Of a DNA stretch of 64,000 nt, positions 35,246-48,340 are shown piece after piece (the stretch's first letter is position 1; every line of letters begins with the position of its first letter). Origin of the DNA: Phoebastria nigripes (Eukaryota > Chordata > Aves > Procellariiformes > Diomedeidae); the NCBI GenBank assembly GCA_035582835.1, contig JAYKAV010000012.1, positions 1,763,877 to 1,827,876 of the forward strand. Reading direction: 5' to 3'. A program made the position numbers and the translations under genes. Under the pieces are notes generated by a model. It searched no databases. It was not told the DNA's origin and worked only from the letters and a program-made list of their open reading frames with translations.

Positions 35246-36579
35246 CGAGACCACGGAGGCTGCAGTGGGTGGTGCTGGCTGTACAGGAGGGATTGGGTCT
35301 GAACCTGATGTTCTCCTCGGATATCGGGGAGCCCCAGGCACTGCAGCAGGACTGCAGCCCTCTGAATCCTTCAAAACCTGCTTTAATTGCAAACGTTGGT
35401 GTAATGGGTGTTGTGGCTCTGCAGCTGCTGTAAAGCAGCTCCTAATGGGGGATGCTTTGATAAGGTTAATGACTCCTCAAGCTCCTGAAATGGCTCTCAT
35501 CTTAAAACATCCTGAAATCTCAGCATCTGGTGCTGGATGAAAATGTGTGATAAGGAGAAAGAAAGGAGGTCTGATGTTAATTTTGAGATTCGTTGAAGTT
35601 CAGGCAGTTCATGTATGAATGAGATCACAGTGATTTAAAAAAAATACAGGGTCCCCTGTGTTTCGGTACAGTCTTGGTTTATCCATGGCTGCCTTCATCC
35701 TGGGAATGTGTTTGCACCGAGACATAACACACAGGGGCAAAGCAAGGATGGGACCGTGGAAAGGGGTTTGAGATGATACATTTAAAACTTCAGAAATGAA
35801 AACGCTATTAAAAATGTATTATTCATGATGTGAAAAATGTAGCCTTTCACTTCTGTTGACACACAATTATTAGGTTTGGAGGATTACTGCACCTGAATTT
35901 GTTTTGCTACTGACACAACACAAATGAGCACCAGAACTTTTTGAACCACGGAAGCGATTTAGTAATCAGTATGATGGTAAAGAAAAACAAATAGACCTTG
36001 TCTGTTAGCGTACGCTAGCCCTAAAAATATACAGTAGTAATTTCATGGGTGACCTGTGCTGTCATGTGATCCTGATGATCCCGAACTGAATGCCTATTTG
36101 TATTTTGGTTGCCTGCTTGTTAGCAAAACAAGCGAATGGCTTTTGTAGGGCGGATCNGTCGGGGCGCAGAGGCACGCCGGACGAGATGTGACGGTTCTCC
36201 GCAGGAGCTGTCGCACCCTTTTTACCTGCCCGTTTGTCTGCCTGCAGGTTCGTGTTTCCTTGCTGATAACAAAAGCCCTGGAGACACTAAAACAGTAAAA
36301 CTCTGAAGTTTGNCTTTTGTCAGCTGGGCTGGCCATGTTCATCCGCTGTGGGTGACGCTAGACCTGTGTGCAATGGCAGGGGTGTGATGTCACACGCGCG
36401 TCGCAGCCCATGTCACACATCCCGCTCACTGGCAGAGCTGCAGCTTTGCCTTCACCTCCCAGCTTCCCCAAAACCACGTTTTGGGGAAAAAAAATGTGCT
36501 CAGCCCATCCTTTCCCTTTCTTTTTCAGTGTTCTCTCTAGCTTAACACCAGAAGGATTTCTCTTCAGCGAGTGAGGAAT
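35246..36579. other. intergenic, nothing recognised
   Basis: Mixed-composition single-copy-like DNA. A 150-codon plus-strand open frame overlaps the CR1 fragment (35088-35540) and is not a gene. No other feature was found. Confidence 0.6.
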
Positions 36580-36960
36580 GTTTCAGTTTGGTGATTAATT
36601 AGTATTGCTATTAATACAAGATGTGATTCCATTAGATCATCTTATTGGTCAGGCTTTAATTAATTAGGTAATAAAAGCGACCCTAAAAAAAAAAATCTTG
36701 AACGCTGCTTAATGAAACCCATGGATCTACTTATTAAGAATTAAAACCTTTCTCCCTTTAATATTTTTCTGCATTATTAAACCCTGCTCGGTTTCTTTGT
36801 GTGGTTTGTCCCATCAATAATGAGAGTCTTATTTCTGAATTGCTTTGTGTGAGCCAAGAAATCTAATATTATCTAATTAGGGACAACTCTTCCTGCATAA
36901 TAAATACAGGAGCAGCAAAATCAATTTGTTCCAGGCATTTTGTATTACTATTAAAAAAAA
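36580..36960. promoter_or_regulatory. candidate homeodomain-site-rich enhancer block
   Basis: Dense TAAT cores: TTAATTAG at 36595-36602, TATTAATAC near 36609, a TTAATTAATTAGGTAATAAAA run at about 36656-36676, and CTAATATTATCTAATTAGGG at about 36863-36882, with little repetition otherwise. Composition only; conservation not tested. Confidence 0.35.
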
Positions 36961-39904
36961 TCCAGTCTGATACACTGTATACCAGTCTTCATAAGGGGGA
37001 AAAAAAAAAAAAAATCTTCTCTGTAGATGAAGAGCTGCCTCTGTCCCTGGGGCCAGGCACCCTGGGCAGCCCGGCTTGGGGTGGCTGGGGGCTCGGGTTG
37101 GGACTACACCTGCCTCCATCCCAAAGGTGCTGTACAAAANAGACATGGTTTTGAAGAATTTGCACAGTCTGAATGCATCCATCCCCTCCCTGCCCCCGTA
37201 TTTTCTGGTGCGTAATTATTTTGGTCCCTACAGGTTTTGAACAGGTTAGTGCTGGATGGAGTGGTGCTGCCAGTGTGTTGCGGGAGGGATGCAATAAAAC
37301 AAGTGTCTGCTTTGTTTTCCAGAGTATTGCCTTAGCCTTTTCTTCCTCCTGCCTGGGGCCAGGGATTTCACTGGGATTTGCTGCGATAAAAGTTCAGCAA
37401 ATTCTTTGCAGGAGCAATTTTGAGGCTTTAATACTGAAAGAATCCAGAGGATCTCTTTTTATGTATTTCACCCTCCCGTGTCAAAACATTTATGGTCATA
37501 GCTCGGAAGCGTGGAGGGATTTTGGAGGTGAGCTCGGGCAGCTGCCGGTGCAGCCCGGCACACGGGGAGGGCACACGGAGCTGGCCCGGGGACCGACCGC
37601 CGCACGCCGGCTCCCGGCTGAAACCAGGAGCTTGTTTTCCCTGGGGACAGAGGGGGACACAGGTGACGGGGCAGGTGGGTGCTGCAGGAGACTCCTTAGG
37701 TTAAGCCTGTGGTTTGGCTGACTTTGGGCACAACAGCTTGTGGCTGAATTAGGTCTGAGGAAAGGAGGAGACTCTAATCTCTGTTTAAAAGATAATTAAA
37801 AAGATGTAAGTGGATGCAACATGAAAAAAAAAAAANAGATAAATGCAAACAATAAAAAGGAGAGAAAACTGGGAAATGTAAGTAGTGTTCCAGCCCCAGG
37901 AGAAGTCTAAACCAGTTCTAATGGCAATCCATAGAGGAACAATGGCATTAATCATTGCGCGCAGACGCAGGATCCCTCCTCGCCCCGTGGCTTCTGCCGA
38001 TGGTCACCAGCGAGTGACAGCAGGGCTGGTACAAACCAAAAGCGGTGCAGGCATAGACAGATGTTTCAAACCATGGAGCTCAGGTCGGGGTGCTTTGAGA
38101 GGGGGGTACTGCATAGTTTATCACTGCTCTTTCAAGAGGGAGATGACTTTTCTAAGCAATAACAAGACGAAAATCTATTTTCCTTCAGTGGTACAGTTTG
38201 TCATATGGTGGTCTGAGGAAAAGAATCTTGATGGCACTGTGCATAAAGTTTCACAAACTACATCCCCCTTTGCTGTCAGCGGGTGTTTTTGCTATTGACT
38301 TTACTGGGTCCTGGGCTTGGCTGTGTAAAGGGAAAATACTGTAGGAAATAAAAAAAATAATAATAAAGTCATTAGGCAGCTTGACATTTATTTCTGAGTA
38401 ATTATCTTTGGCAATAGCCTTCTTAGTTTTAAAATAAAGGTAAATGACTGTAAAATAATAATTAACCCCTCAACATTGTATAAATTATTGTAATTGTGTC
38501 GCCAGTTATCACAGAACCTCAGAACAAAAGAAGTTATTGCTGGGTAAGCTGCTCTGTCGTATAAAAAATGCCATAGTAATGCTGAAATGCTACAGCTCTC
38601 AGACTGTTATCGTCACAGAACCAACAATTTTTGCTAAGAAACCCAGATTCATTAAGAAATGGATAAAAAGACATATAAATAACAAATGCACACTTAACGC
38701 TCCTGAAAAATGTAATTTGCCCGGTGGTTGCACTGAGGGAAAGGTCCTTCTGTCGGTTCGTCTCCTCCAATACCACTTATTCCAGACTGGGCAGTCGCTG
38801 CCCGTCGTCGCTGCTTGGCAGAATGAAGTGTTGGTGCCTTCACCGCACGGGCGTCTGTAAGCGTAAAGGATTTCTGACCTGATGAAGGAATTTTTCTTTG
38901 CTGTCGCTACTCTTGAGGACACCGCTGCAGTGGTGTCGGCTGCTGAACATCACTTCTAGCTTGTGAATCTCGTGTAACGGGTGTGTGCAAACTTACGGCA
39001 CATGGAAACACTCCCGAGTCTCTTGGTCTGTCGAGTATCTGCAGTCAGCGCAGAGGAGGGACTTTGGTCAGAAGGGCAGGAGCGTGGTGCTCCCCGTAAC
39101 CCCATAAAAAAAAATATTTAGCAACTTTTTCAGGTGTGTTGGGAAGGTGGTGAGAGTGCAAAGCAGCGTAAACGCAGAATTGCACCACAGGGACAGGAAA
39201 ATGCAGGTTTTGTCACTTGGAAATGGGGGAATGAATTGAGCCGAAGCCCAGAAGAAAAATGCCATGCCTGTAGAGATATTGCGTTAGCTTTTGTAATGTA
39301 GCAATAACAGGCACAATAAATTAGCGGTAACCTGAAATTAAAATTTCCTATTCAGGAAGTTTGAGGCTTGTGCTGCTGAAAAACCGATCGTGAAGCAATT
39401 ACCTGGTGATAAAGCTGTGGGGTTTTAATCAATGCTGGCGGTTGTGTATACTTGCCTTTTTAATTTAGAGGTTATGATTTTTAAACGCTATTCTAAACCT
39501 TACCATTAGATTAAGGACTTCTTTGAGGTCTGTGCCNTGAGGTCTTCTTACTGATACTTCTCTTGGTCAAAAAGAAAAGGTTATTTTATACTTCCAGCTA
39601 CAGTCGTTGAGCAGAAGGAAGAAGCGAGAGCCCCTGCAGAAACCCGGGTCCCTCCGGGAGTCTGGGTGGCCTCCCGCTCCTCCGGCCCCTTCGGCAGCTC
39701 TTGGTCCCTGGAAGGAGGTTTAATTCCCAGCTCTGCAGCTGCTTTTCCCTCCTGAATTGCACCGGGTTTTGCACACTTACTTCTGATTCTTTGGCCTTTT
39801 ATCATTTGCATTCTAAATATCAACCACAGCTTAAAAGCAGGAGTGGTTTATTTTCTTGGGAGGTAAGTGAAGAGGCTTTAGGGATAAGCTTATGCCTCTC
39901 TACA

Positions 39905-39931
39905 CGTAAAAGCGCTCCTGTAGCTTTTACG
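39905..39931. repeat. perfect 9-bp inverted repeat, 9-nt loop
   Basis: CGTAAAAGC (39905-39913) pairs exactly with GCTTTTACG (39923-39931). Confidence 0.75.
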
Positions 39932-41757
39932 CTGCTGGTGCTGATGGGGAAACGCTGGTTCCAGAGGAGGTCTGCTAGTCTCAGTACTAGTGGGCATGCC
40001 ACAACCAAGGGTACATTAAGAAAATGTCAGTGTGACCCATCACATTTCACTCAAACCTTGAAAAAAGAACATAAAACCTGATCAGTAGGAACTTGTTTCA
40101 GTTGCATTGAATGATGTTATATACGAACAGATGAGAATGGCCTTTGGAGTAAATACTCGACAGCAATTTGATTTTAAATCTGTTTACGTGAAATCCTTTT
40201 GAACAGAGACACAAACTGTAATCCTTCGCAGTGCAATGCTCTGACTCCTGTTGAACCACGGTCACGGTTATTTCTAGTAGCGAGGCTTTGGGGCCTGATC
40301 TTATTTTCTTTGGCTATGAGCAGCACTAACCTGTGTCTGTTTTATAGCTTCCCTGTTGCAACTTCCAGGCTATTGTAGCAGCGAGCTTGCAGCTATAATT
40401 ACAATGTGTAATTTATCTTTGGTTCTCAGATTCTCCAGTGTAATTTCCTGGAGGGATAACTCAAATGATAATGAATGTGTGGTTATGAAAGTTGCATTGC
40501 CTTGTAATAACAGTAAAAATGAAAGGTAGGTTAAACAAAAGCATATTAGGGCACTTTATACTGAAACGGAGCNGTGTTCACCTCCGGTTTGGCTGCAGGC
40601 TGGGGCGAGCTGCTGTTGTGGAAACACACGTGCCCGGGTCTGCTGGAGCAGCCAGGTCAGTGGAGGGATCCCCTCCGAAAGCCCTGGCTCCTGCAGCTGC
40701 GGGGCTCAGTAACTGACCTGGAAATCGGGATAGCTGTTGGGACCTGAGGAGGGAGGGGTAATCCTGGGGTCGGAACTCAATATGGGTGATGTGTGGGGGA
40801 CATATTTATGTAAAATGATGTTTTAGCCGTAAAGCAGCAGTCGATAAGGCTACTCTAACCCTGGATTCTTGCAGTTTGTGCAAATCCTAGTTTGTAAGGA
40901 TCATAGGGTTGAACTTAATGAACGCAATCCTAATCAGCTGTGCTGCAAGCCCTGAGTGGGGTCTGTAAGAGCTTCTGAACCCAGATTTATGAAAGCTTTG
41001 AAAAATGAAAATTGCTCAAGAGAAGAGAGGGAGAAAAAGGAAAGATAGAAGGGGGAGAGAAGGGTGAAAAGGAGCTCCAGTGGTTTTTCCCGCAGGGGCT
41101 GCACCCATGGCAGTGCTGCCGCTGGGTGTCCCAGGGCAGTGCTGTGCACCGCCCCGCCGCCACCCACCGCCCCGGCGCGTCCGCAGCGGGCAGTGCCCTG
41201 ACGCGGGGGCTGGAGCCGCCTTGGCTCCCAGCAGGGCACAGGCTGCAGGTCGGACGGATCATCTGGCAGGTTCATGTTTCTCAGAGGAGTTAGATGTGCT
41301 GCTTCTTGCTTTAAATGGTGCGTATAGCCATTACAAACCTATGCATTGCCCTGCAAAGGCAGCTGTTTGGGAAACGCGGTGCCATATAAGCCCGTAAGCG
41401 TACTCACAGGGAGCAGCTTTCCCTGCTACGGCCAGAGCATCNCATCGCCCTGTGCAGCCTGGTCCCTGGAGGGGAAGGGAGCTGAGCTCCTAGGTGCTAT
41501 TTCAAAGCAAATAATAACAACTTTTGCTTTATAAATAAGGATGAAAGGCATTGGCCTCCCTGGTGTGTTCAGTGCTGCGTCCCGCTCGAAGGTGCGAGCT
41601 TGATTTCTCGCCGCCGTTGCAGTAGGGCTGCAGCGCTGTGGCTGGCGTGGGCCGTGCGTGGTGCTCGGGGGGAGGTCGCGGCAGCCCTGCAGCGTGCTGC
41701 AAACCCCGGCGGGGCAGGTGCTGTGAGATGGCACAAATGGGCTGATATATTTAACTT

Positions 41758-41782
41758 GGAAGATATCAAAAGGATATCTTCC
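41758..41782. repeat. perfect 10-bp inverted repeat, 5-nt loop
   Basis: GGAAGATATC (41758-41767) pairs exactly with GATATCTTCC (41773-41782) around AAAAG. A second overlapping fold pairs AAAAGGA with TCCTTTT just downstream. Confidence 0.8.
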
Positions 41783-42239
41783 TTTTGCCCGAAGGAGCAG
41801 TGAGCTTTGCATAATACTGACTTTAAAAGTTTTTTTTTTAAATAAGCATAAATAAATATCTGATATTATTTTTTGTTTTATTCTTCTGGTTTTGTCCTGG
41901 TCATGCGTAAAAACCCAAAACAGGGTTGAGACTATAATGACCAATATACCCTAATGTTCTCTTCCNTTAAAGACCATGGAGAAATGTGGCAGTTCATATG
42001 AAAGACGGGATTTCTGCCCTGCTATTCCCCTATGTCTATGCACNGATTTAATCCCAGAATACTGAAAGAAAAACTCCTGAACTGTNGGTCGTGTTTCCTG
42101 CAAGTGAAGGTATTAAGAAACGCTGGGATGATAGGTCGGCACAAAGCTGGACTTGTGATGTGGGATATCTCCATGGAACGGCAGTGAAACAAAGCGGCTC
42201 CCATCAGGGCCTCGGCAATTTTTCCTGAAAGAAATCAGC

Positions 42240-42550
42240 GCAATTAGCTTATACGCCGCCATAGCCTCACATCTGACAGATAAGATCTACAGTGCTGTAA
42301 AGCACAGTGGAAATTTCACACTGTGCTTCCTAAGCAGAGCGTGTGCAGTATATAACTGTCATTTCCTCATTTAACTACCATTAAAATTAAGTGCTGGCTG
42401 GAATCGGTGGTACGTGAAGGGAGACCTTGTCATTAAGATTGAACTGGAACCTCGGTGCTTTATACAAATTAATTGAGCTGGGAGCCCTCAAAGGAAACAA
42501 AGACATAATTAACAACTTCTGTATCAGTTTTAATAGCTTAAAAAGAAAAC
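42240..42550. promoter_or_regulatory. candidate conserved noncoding element
   Basis: A block of complex AT-rich sequence with AATTAG, ACAAATTAATTGAGC and CATAATTAACAAC homeodomain-type sites and an AGATAAGATC GATA-type site near 42280. Composition only. Confidence 0.3.
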
Positions 42551-44189
42551 TAAAATGGGATGCTTTTTAGGCATAGCAGAGACTGGCAGCATCGCTCTGC
42601 AAAGTTTCCTCGCTGTCCTTGCCCGCCCTTTGCTCTCTGCCTTACCGGGCATAGCCAAGGCTCGGTGCTGGCAGGCTACGGCAGGGTTAAAAGGAAAGCG
42701 CTTTGTTTTCAGCTGCCGCTTTGGGCTGTATTTAATGCGAAGGTCACGCTTCAGTTACCAGGCGTGTACAGGGCACTGTAGGCTGGGCAGTGCTGGAGGT
42801 CCAAGCCCTGGAGCAGTATTTTCAAGTGTTGCTGACAGGGTGTTGGTCTGTCTGCAGGGGCTCATTAATGACGAGTGGAGTATTCCTCTTTAAGCGACAT
42901 TTTCATATTACAGATATTGAAGAATTGACTCCAATCAGACCTTAAACGCTGTCCTCCAGCCTCAGCAGAGTCCCCTGTCACCACCAGTTAAAAACACCCT
43001 CCATGAAGGAAAATTCAGAGACTTTGTGGTGCAAAATTACAGCATGAGCTTTAGGGAAAGGGGAATAAAAGCCTGAGATAGGATATGTTTTTAAGTNAGG
43101 GCTTTGCACAAAGTCCTCTGATATCGACAAAAGCAGTCCCTGTGCGTTTTGTAGGCGTTGGGTCCACGAGGCCACCTCCCTGGCCTTGGTGTGCAGAGCG
43201 TTCGTGGGTGGAGAGGTGTCTGCTCTGCACAGGGCCCCAGAGCCTCAAGCTCGTTACAGGATCTTCATTAATTTTAGTAATCTCACGTGTATTTAATTTC
43301 CCTAACTTCTGAAAACATCGATGGGTTTAACAACTTTTCTCACCGCTTGGTCCCGAGTTGGGACCAGGCACGCAGGAGGTGGGAGGTCATCTTCTGAGAG
43401 CCACCCTGCTTCGCCAGCATCACTGGAAAACCAGCAAGTGCTGTGTTGTAAGGTCGCATCTATTGAAAGCGGTCTTCTGCTGGGCAAAATCTCTTTCTCT
43501 TGATGACTTACGTGGCAAAGAAAACAACCTTGACTTCAATATTTTCAAATGTGCTGTTAAGGAACGGGGTATGTTTCTGAGGGTGTCCTGGCCCTGCTGA
43601 GTGGCACTGCTGTAAATCACTTCAGCCCTCTGAGCCTGGCTCTTCATTGCTTTTCTAGTTTATTTACTCTGTAAACCCAGACTTAAAATGCCAGTTTGCC
43701 TATTAGGATAGATGGCAACAAAAGGTGCAGGAAAGCTTTTTTAAGAAATGATGAATTTGGAGGAAGCCAAGGAGGTACAAAATTATTCTCAAGATCTAAT
43801 TATTCCAGGGAATGAAAAAACAGGCTTCTTGAACTTGCCTTCTCAGGGTTGTATTAATATGAAGCATTTAATCATTAGGGAGATGAAATTAGTTCACCTA
43901 GGCTGATCTCTAAGCTGAACTGGAAAGCTGGACAAAATAATCATTTCGTAAACTTCCTTAGAATAATAATTTTCCTGAACAATTATGCTGAAGGACATCA
44001 GCTAGTAACCTTGTGGGGCTCTGATACCCACTTATGCTGCATCTGAGAAGAAAGATGAAAAAGCGTTGCTGCTGTTTTTTAGAAACAAGAGTGGGAAAGT
44101 TTTGTCTCCGATGCACATGTGCACAGCTGTGGATGCAGAGGTGGGTCTCAGACCTCATGGGAAGGTCTCCAAGATCTTCAATGTCTCTG

Positions 44190-44193
<4 letters not shown>

Positions 44194-44221
<28 letters not shown>
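44194..44221. repeat. T28 homopolymer
   Basis: Twenty-eight consecutive T bases, the third-longest homopolymer here. No associated element body was recognised. Confidence 0.9.
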
Positions 44222-44224
<3 letters not shown>

Positions 44225-47200
44225 GGAAAGGTTTGCTTTGTGAATATTTAAGGGAAGTGTCTTTCTCCTCCCAATTTTTAATTTCCAGGAAGAAATTGTG
44301 ATTTTAGCAGCTCCTCTTCAGTTTTCAGTCCTGGGTGCAGACAGGTAAAACTGTCAGAATTTCTCTGAAGGGTGGAAAAAACCAGAATAATAATTGAAGA
44401 AAAATGTTGCAAGTTGTTACAATGATATGAAAACCAGGGGGAAAGTGATTACCAGCCAGTCATCAGAGAGTCTTTGTGGGTGGTCAGGACCTACACTTCT
44501 AGCTTCTCTTATCTTCAAGGGACTTTGCTGTTAGTAAAACGCTGGGAGAGGTTCCTCAGCAGTAAGGGTTTGAGGCTGCAGGTGAAACACGCTCTGATTT
44601 ACGCTCAGGGGTGTGAGGGCATCGCACAAGTTTAAATGAAAGGTCTTGACCCCATCTCTGCCATCGGGCTGGATTAGACCAAATGCATTCTCATTTTTAT
44701 AAACCCTTTTCAGGTCAGAGGATGGAAAGATGTGGTATAACTGCAAATCATCACCATTGCCTATTCTTATCTGTGTGATACAGGTAGACGGGGTTGGGCT
44801 CTGTTTTTTTCCACACCTAAAATTTACAGAATATCGGTCTGAGCATAGCAGGATTTCAGCNTATGATTTGCCTTTCGCTGGCTTTAGTGTTTGAAATTAG
44901 AAGCAGTATTGTCCGCGAGCCAAATCTGGTGGGAGTGAACCAGGGTGCTGAGCCTCGCTGGCAAGGAAACGGAGCGTAATTCAGGTTTTACCTAACCTGC
45001 GTGCACCGTGGATCAGTTCAGTCTTCCAGTCTGAACTGGGAGCCAACCAGTTTGACAGTTGTTCATTAGGAGCACAGCCTGTTGGTTACGTGACTCATTT
45101 TAGTTAAGTGGTTTTCAAACTTTTCAAATGGGGAGACGACCTTCTGTTTGTCAGGAAAGTTTAGTATAAGAAAAAAATTTATTTCTAACCTAAAAAATGA
45201 CTGTAGGAGAATCCAAACCAGTGCCTGAAAATACCGGAGACTGTCGTTACCTGTACATCCTGCTGTGTAATCTGCAGCAATAGCTTAAAAATGTATCCCA
45301 AGTGATATTCTGAAGTAGTCGTATTGCCGGAATTAGCAGGGGACCAGGGAGGAGTGGTATGTTTTATAGCTTAACTGCCTGCAGAAAGGGCCAGGCAGTG
45401 GTGTCTGGAGGAGACAGCCCCAGCGAGCGTTTCGGGGGATGTACTTGCAGTAGAGCTTTCTGGAGGAAACAAAAAAAAGTCTGTAGCTGGCTATTGCCAG
45501 ATGACTCAGAATAATGACAGTGTTAGCAGTAAACAGTTTTAATTTATACAGGTGACATTTAAAATGCAAATCAGACCTTAAGATAATTGCTGGAAATAAG
45601 GAAGCCTCTGTTGGTTTAGGGAATATTTTCACTTTCTATGGAAATTATTTATAATGCAGTGGGATCAATGAAGAAGCTCATGTCTTAGAAGATTTGGCTG
45701 GAGTTGCTCCTTGGCAGAGTCAAAAGACTTGTTTAAAGTGAATGCATGGGGACAGGAGCTTGCGGTCAAAGTAATATGCTGGGAAAAAAGTACCCAAATC
45801 TGTTGAAAAGGATAACTTTTCTCTTGACATTGCAAGTGCAGGTGGATCAAAATTAGATGATGTTACCACAGATGTGTGTGCTGAACTCTGCTCCCTGAAT
45901 GAACTTGAAGTTGCACATCTGCTTTCAAATTTAGGGATTACTTCTAATTTTTATGCNTCTTTTACACTTGCTATTGTAGGAGAGAGGGCTAAAGACTGAA
46001 ACTGCATTTTTTTTGACCAGTACTGGAGGTTACGGTGTGGTGAACTACTCTGCAGGTCCGCTGCTTGTTTTTGCAGGGTCCATGAAATGCAGCTTAAGGA
46101 AAATACACTTTTTTGGGGGTTTGCANGCGGTTGATAGGAAACGATGCTGCGGGAGGACTGTGGGGCTCCACCGGGCAGACCCAGGTCCCGGCTGCTGTTC
46201 TCCAGCACTAACATAACACAGATGGCCCTAACACTACCTGCTGGGGTGACTTCTCCAGCACATGCACTGAGCACTGGCTTTCCCCTTGCTCACGTCGGCA
46301 GGAGGGGGCTGGAGGGGAGCACCGGGACAGGTGGTGCTCGCTCCNGTGACCTTGCGTTTCGATTCCTGGAGCGACCTGTGTCTTCCCTCTTCTGAATCCT
46401 GGTTGTGCAAATGAAATCCGGACTCACCTGGGCTGATGGTGCTTCACATTTTAATGCGGTTTATATTGTTTAATGGGCTTTTGAGTGCTCTGCATTGACC
46501 TCCTCCAAAGCAGTTATTTCCTCCTTGCAGTAGGTGAACGCTACCAGAGAGCGTCCTCTTGGGGACCTCAGCATCTTTCTCTGATTTATAACAGATTTCT
46601 CCACTCTTTACAACCACCAGTCTTGTTTTCTGCTTTGATTTCACCTTCCTCTACTGAAGCTGGACTTCTAGCTAGAAGCTTTGGGGATTTTTTGATGGTA
46701 ATTGTCTGAGTGGTTTTTTTTTTTCCGATCAGCCTCCCGCAAACCCTTTAATTTACTTGATATTCATCCTTCTTTGTACCTTGCTTCCAGGTTTATTATT
46801 CCAGGTTTCAGCGCACCATGCTATTTACCCAGTTAGCTATAAGATACAATCTTGTTGTTTCCATCTGAATGGTTTCTCATTAGTTCATGTGGGTGGGAAT
46901 GTGTAACACGCACCTCTGTGTGTGCTCCCACTGCTGTGTGTATAAAAATGTATCTTTTGGCTAGAGAAAATGAATAAAAATGCAATTCTGAGTAGAAAAA
47001 GGACAGCTTACGTAATTTTTGCTTGCAGTTTGCATATGTGTTCAATGCATTTGTAAAGCGTAAGGCGTGACTGGCAGACAGTGAATGTGCACGGCAGAGA
47101 TGGAGCTGTCTGTGCTCACACACACGCTCTTATATGGGCACGTTTAGGGGGATGAATATTCAGCAGGTGACAGGGATTAGCTCTGTTGGCTTCCACGAAG

Positions 47201-47671
47201 CGGTGCTGATTGATGCCAGCCTCGGGTCTTGCTTCTCCTGCTAAACCTGTGCTCCCAGCCGGTTGCTCCTGTGTTACTGGATTCACTCCGTCCCCGGTCC
47301 GTCGGGTGGCAATGCCATGGACACAAAGATGATGCGAGGCCGTGTCTGCCTCCCAAAGAGGTGTTGTGCTGGGTGAGCCCAGCTGCAAAGGGGAGATGAA
47401 ACAAGTTTCTCTTTCATGTTGCCTGAGCTGGCGTTTCCACCGGCCCCTTGGTGCCGCAGCGGCATCGCCCGCGACAGCACGCCGCCCCGCGCTCTGCCAG
47501 CGGGGCTGTGGGACACCGGTACCTTAAATGAAGCCTTTATGGCTATGTTTTCAGTAAAAAAAAAATNTTCCTTTCCCTACCTAGGTGCTGTTGTATAAGG
47601 AAAGATGAACTGGTCCTTTTTCCCCATTATTGTACTTGTATTCTTGTCTGTAGCCACTTAAATAACCAGTT

Positions 47672-47710
47672 ATCCCCCCGGCTGTCACCCCCCCCGGCTG
47701 TCACCCCCCT
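47672..47710. repeat. short tandem duplication of a C-rich unit
   Basis: Two adjacent copies of a C-tract-GGCTGTCA unit, ending in a further C tract. The i-motif and G4 potential on the two strands is modest. Confidence 0.7.
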
Positions 47711-47819
47711 GTAGCTCTTCCTGCCTGGAAGATTCATCTCAGCTCCCACCTGAGGCTCTGCCTGACCTTATAACTTCCCACACAGCTCATTCATCTACCC
47801 CAGCACTCCTATTGCCATG

Positions 47820-48340
47820 AGAACAGGCGTGTGAAGTTATTTGCATCTGTCTGGGACCAAACCCCTTGCAAAGGTGTAAATTGATGCAATCCAGTAGATT
47901 TAATTTGGCTGCCTACCAGTGTGAGCTTGGAATCTGGCATATGCAAGAGGTTGCTAATGTATTATTCATTTTAATGTTATCTTTTAATTCTTTATTCTTT
48001 GAACCACCTATACCAAAAATACAGCGACATGCTATTATGTCTTCTCTATCTTTAATTGGGCCTTCTTATAAGGTTTAAATACATTTTCATATTCAGATTA
48101 ATAACTTGCAGTTGCACTTCCCATTAATGTTTTTATGAAATGATCAATTGTTTTTGCAGGTTAAAGAACTCAGCAAATCCGTACGCTATTTATAATAAAA
48201 GCCGTAACCACTTGATAGCTGTTACAAACTATTTAAAATGAATGCTACTCACATTTGCCCATGTTTATAACAGCTCTAAATTCTTAACCCCTTATAAATA
48301 ATGTATAAAAAGCAGTGTAATAAGCACATCAATGTCTTTA
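47820..48340. promoter_or_regulatory. candidate conserved noncoding block (about 500 bp)
   Basis: Long, complex, AT-rich, non-repetitive stretch with octamer-like ATTTGCAT (about 47840), TATTCATTTTAATG, ATTAATGTTTTTATG and several TATAAT/TTAAT motifs, bounded by GC-richer DNA on both sides. This is the best-bounded enhancer-like block in the desert by eye. Confidence 0.35.

Larger units (their letters stand above)
36961..42239. other. intergenic desert with CpG clusters and short hairpins
   Basis: No gene seen. It includes an AT-rich candidate block at about 38340-38490 (several TAATTA/ATAATT cores), small CpG clusters at about 37540-37625 and 41135-41225, and two perfect short hairpins (39905-39931 and 41758-41782). 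Open frames up to 182 codons (37173-37721, plus strand) cross the CpG cluster and resemble no protein I know. Confidence 0.6.
42551..47819. other. intergenic desert
   Basis: No gene recognised. It holds T28 at 44194-44221, a CpG cluster at about 47435-47520, and two adjacent copies of a GGCTGTCACCCCCC-type unit at about 47672-47710. All open frames are short and without motifs. Confidence 0.6.

Noticed and set aside
37173..37721. 182-codon open frame in the desert
   Set aside because: No recognisable domain, crosses a CpG cluster, and shows no splice or poly(A) context.
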